Positions 62,421 through 64,000 of a stretch of DNA of 64,000 bases are shown here, one piece after another. Position 1 is the first letter of the stretch. Each line of letters starts with the position of its first letter. Under the pieces are notes generated by a model that saw only the letters and a program-made list of their open reading frames with translations, was not told the origin of the DNA and made no database searches. Both the position numbers and the translations under genes were made by a program. Origin of the DNA: Terriglobia bacterium (GTDB lineage Bacteria > Acidobacteriota > Terriglobia > Bryobacterales > UBA6623); assembly GCA_009838515.1 (NCBI GenBank), contig VXRL01000059.1, forward strand, positions 124,001 through 188,000, written 5' to 3'.

Positions 62421-63557
62421 TTACTTCCTGCTGCGCCGCTTCTTGGGCTGCTCGAACGTCGTTTCGAGCTTGCCACTCAGGCTCTGCACCATGGCCTGCG
62501 CGCTGGCCGCGTACGGCCCTTGCGGATCGAGATCCAAGTACTTTTGGTAGGCCTCGACCGTGCCTGGGGCCGGGATGACCGAACCGTCTTCCTTCATCTG
62601 CGCCGTTCCTACGAGAACCGTGGCCAGCTGGTAGTAGGCATTCGCGAAGTCGGGTTGTGCCTCGGTCGCCTTGCGGAACGCGTCGATGGCACCCTGTGTG
62701 TTGCCGGTGTTGACCATCGTGGCTCCGAGGTTGAAGTAGTAGGTCCCGGCGTTGTCAGGCGCCATCTGGGCAGCCCTTTCCAATTCCGCGGTGCCCTCGT
62801 CTAGCCGCTGCAGTCGGATCAGCAGCAGGCCGAGATTGTTGTGATACGCCGGATCGGGCTCCAGCTCGATCGCCTTGCGGTATGTCGTGATCGCTTCTTC
62901 GCCGATCTGGTCGCGCTCGGCTCCCGCCTTCGTGCTGACCAGCCCGCTGAGAGCTTCGGCCATGTTGCCCCAGATGACGTGCTGCTCTGCGTCGATCTCG
63001 AGCGCTTCCCGGAAGTGCTGCACCGACGCGGCGAAATCCTTCAGGCGCTTGGCTTCCATGCCCGCGTTGAACGTCTCGTTCAGCTTCTTGTTCTTGCTGA
63101 TCTGCTGCTGGCGGGCCTTGAGAGCTTTCTCGTACTCCTTGCGCTGCTGTTCCGACATGGCCGAGAGTTGGTCCTTGGTCGGGCCCGCTCCAGACGCCTG
63201 AGCCGCTTGGGCCTCCCTCTGGATCTCTCCCAGATCGAAGTTCAAGGGCTTCTCTTCGCCAAGCTTGATCTGGTAGCCGTTGATGCTGTAGACCTGCTTG
63301 CCGTCGACCTCCAGCCGTACCGTGTACTGTCCGAGGGGCAGCCCGGCATGGAAGTAGTTGCCCTTCTTGTTGGTCTTGACCTTGTAGTTGCCGCGCACGC
63401 CGACGCGCTCGATGAAGACCATCGCGTCGCGCAAGCCTTGGCCGTCCTCGCCAAGCACCCTGCCGCGCAGCTGCCCAGTCTGGGCGAACGCGGTCGAGGC
63501 TACGAGAGTGAGAAGTAGGGCTGCGAGAACGCAGCTGCGAAGTGTACTGCTTGTCAT
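62421..63557 (-). CDS. Exported TPR protein with carboxypeptidase regulatory-like domain
   Basis: A 378-residue exported protein. A signal peptide ends STAFAQ; residues about 26-110 form a carboxypeptidase-regulatory domain (GQLRGRVLGEDGQGLRDAMV). A charged coiled-coil-like region (QREAQAAQ to KARQQQISK) leads to at least four TPR helix pairs (about 165-345), for example HVIWGNMAEALSGL and GTYYFNLGATMVNTG. The C-terminus is very basic (KKRRSRK). It probably mediates protein contacts in the periplasm; no partner can be named. The combination is common in Acidobacteria. Confidence 0.85.
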   Translation of the reverse strand: MTSSTLRSCVLAALLLTLVASTAFAQTGQLRGRVLGEDGQGLRDAMVFIERVGVRGNYKVKTNKKGNYFHAGLPLGQYTVRLEVDGKQVYSINGYQIKLGEEKPLNFDLGEIQREAQAAQASGAGPTKDQLSAMSEQQRKEYEKALKARQQQISKNKKLNETFNAGMEAKRLKDFAASVQHFREALEIDAEQHVIWGNMAEALSGLVSTKAGAERDQIGEEAITTYRKAIELEPDPAYHNNLGLLLIRLQRLDEGTAELERAAQMAPDNAGTYYFNLGATMVNTGNTQGAIDAFRKATEAQPDFANAYYQLATVLVGTAQMKEDGSVIPAPGTVEAYQKYLDLDPQGPYAASAQAMVQSLSGKLETTFEQPKKRRSRK

Positions 63558-63668
63558 GATCGAAGCTCCTGTTGCAGAGAGGCTGTAACCTTAGATTAGC
63601 CTACAATACCGCGCCGCAGGGATGGAAGCTTAAATTGCAGTGCGGGCGAACGAGGCGCCGGAAATCCA

Positions 63669-64000
63669 TTGAAAGCTCCAGAAACCGGACCCTTGGGCGC
63701 GTCCCGCGACAACGATCTATCCCCAGAAGACTTCCGCCAGGCAGGGCACGCCATCGTGGACTGGATCGCCGACTACTACGCGCACCCCGGGCGGCAGCGC
63801 GTGCTGCCCGATGTGGTGCCCGGACAGCTGGTGGACAAGCTCCCGTCCAGCGCACCGCAGCAGGGGGCTTCCCAAGAGGAGATCCTCGCTGACTTCGAGC
63901 GCTTGGTGGCTCCGCATCTGGTGCATTGGAGCCATCCCGGGTTCATGGCGTACTTCGCCGCCGGCGGCTCGCGTCCCGGCGTGCTGGCTGACGCGCTCTC
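63669..64000 (+). CDS. Pyridoxal-phosphate decarboxylase, N-terminal part (runs off right edge)
   Basis: A frame open to the window end encodes at least 110 residues typical of group II amino-acid decarboxylases: a helix DFRQAGHAIVDWIADYYAHP, then PGQLVDKLPSSAP, and HLVHWSHPGFMAYFAAG, the substrate-site segment. The catalytic lysine lies beyond the window. No ATG fits the start; a TTG at 63669 is the best candidate. It is a second member of the family found at 50.8 kb but a distinct subgroup (HWSHPGFMAYF versus HPRFFGFVP), closer to aromatic-L-amino-acid decarboxylases. Confidence 0.85.
   Translation, partial: MKAPETGPLGASRDNDLSPEDFRQAGHAIVDWIADYYAHPGRQRVLPDVVPGQLVDKLPSSAPQQGASQEEILADFERLVAPHLVHWSHPGFMAYFAAGGSRPGVLADAL

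Noticed and set aside
1..64000. CRISPR array, rRNA operon or prophage
   Set aside because: No regularly spaced direct repeats, no rRNA-like conserved sequence and no phage structural or integrase genes were seen.

Overview
The window is GC-rich chromosomal DNA that most resembles an Acidobacteriota genome of the Bryobacterales/Solibacteres type. Pointers are two very long Oar-like TonB-dependent receptors with N-terminal carboxypeptidase-regulatory domains, a DUF1501 + PSCyt1/DUF1549/DUF1553 pair, several formylglycine sulfatases, Tat-exported Gfo/Idh/MocA proteins, many lipoproteins and a single-chain LptF-LptG fusion. This is an inference from gene content; no rRNA or other marker settles it.

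Left arm (1-9.6 kb) is a defence island. A gene running off the left edge encodes an HNH zinc-finger domain joined to a P-loop ATPase. A restriction operon follows: a type III-like Res subunit, a VapC-type PIN RNase overlapping it by 4 bp, and a beta-class DNA methyltransferase whose target-recognition segment is strikingly AT-rich. The Res protein ends in a tail that looks like the C-terminal toxin-neutralising segment of a VapB antitoxin, with no separate vapB gene, so the restriction enzyme may itself be the antitoxin. This is the most unusual arrangement in the window. A palindrome separates the operon from a DUF4143-type ATPase with an extra C-terminal domain.

The middle (9.8-29 kb) is catabolic and envelope housekeeping: histidine phosphatase, DUF1501/DUF1549-1553 pair, lipoprotein, pentapeptide protein, an isopropylmalate-dehydrogenase-like enzyme divergent from a phytanoyl-CoA dioxygenase/sulfatase/cyclase operon, D-aminoacyl-tRNA deacylase, a PQQ dehydrogenase, a second VapC toxin with a DUF7662-like antitoxin, a lactonase-like lipoprotein, and a ribokinase/sugar permease/ADP-ribosylglycohydrolase operon that looks like ribose or ribosyl-conjugate scavenging.

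At 29.2-30.5 kb sits a 1343-bp element with only an intact TnpB, bounded by 29-bp imperfect terminal inverted repeats and a perfect 8-bp direct repeat. This is not the end structure of IS200/IS605 elements.

The right half (30.7-64 kb) holds the LptFG fusion, tRNA-Glu, an SLC13 transporter, an oxidoreductase, the first TonB receptor, tRNA-Phe, the 2-oxoglutarate dehydrogenase operon (sucA-sucB-lpd), a thioesterase, an esterase, a PLP decarboxylase, a sulfatase, an MntA-HepT toxin-antitoxin pair with hepT broken in a GA repeat, tRNA-Val, a metallophosphatase, the second TonB receptor, an aldehyde dehydrogenase, a TPR protein, and the start of a second PLP decarboxylase at the right edge.
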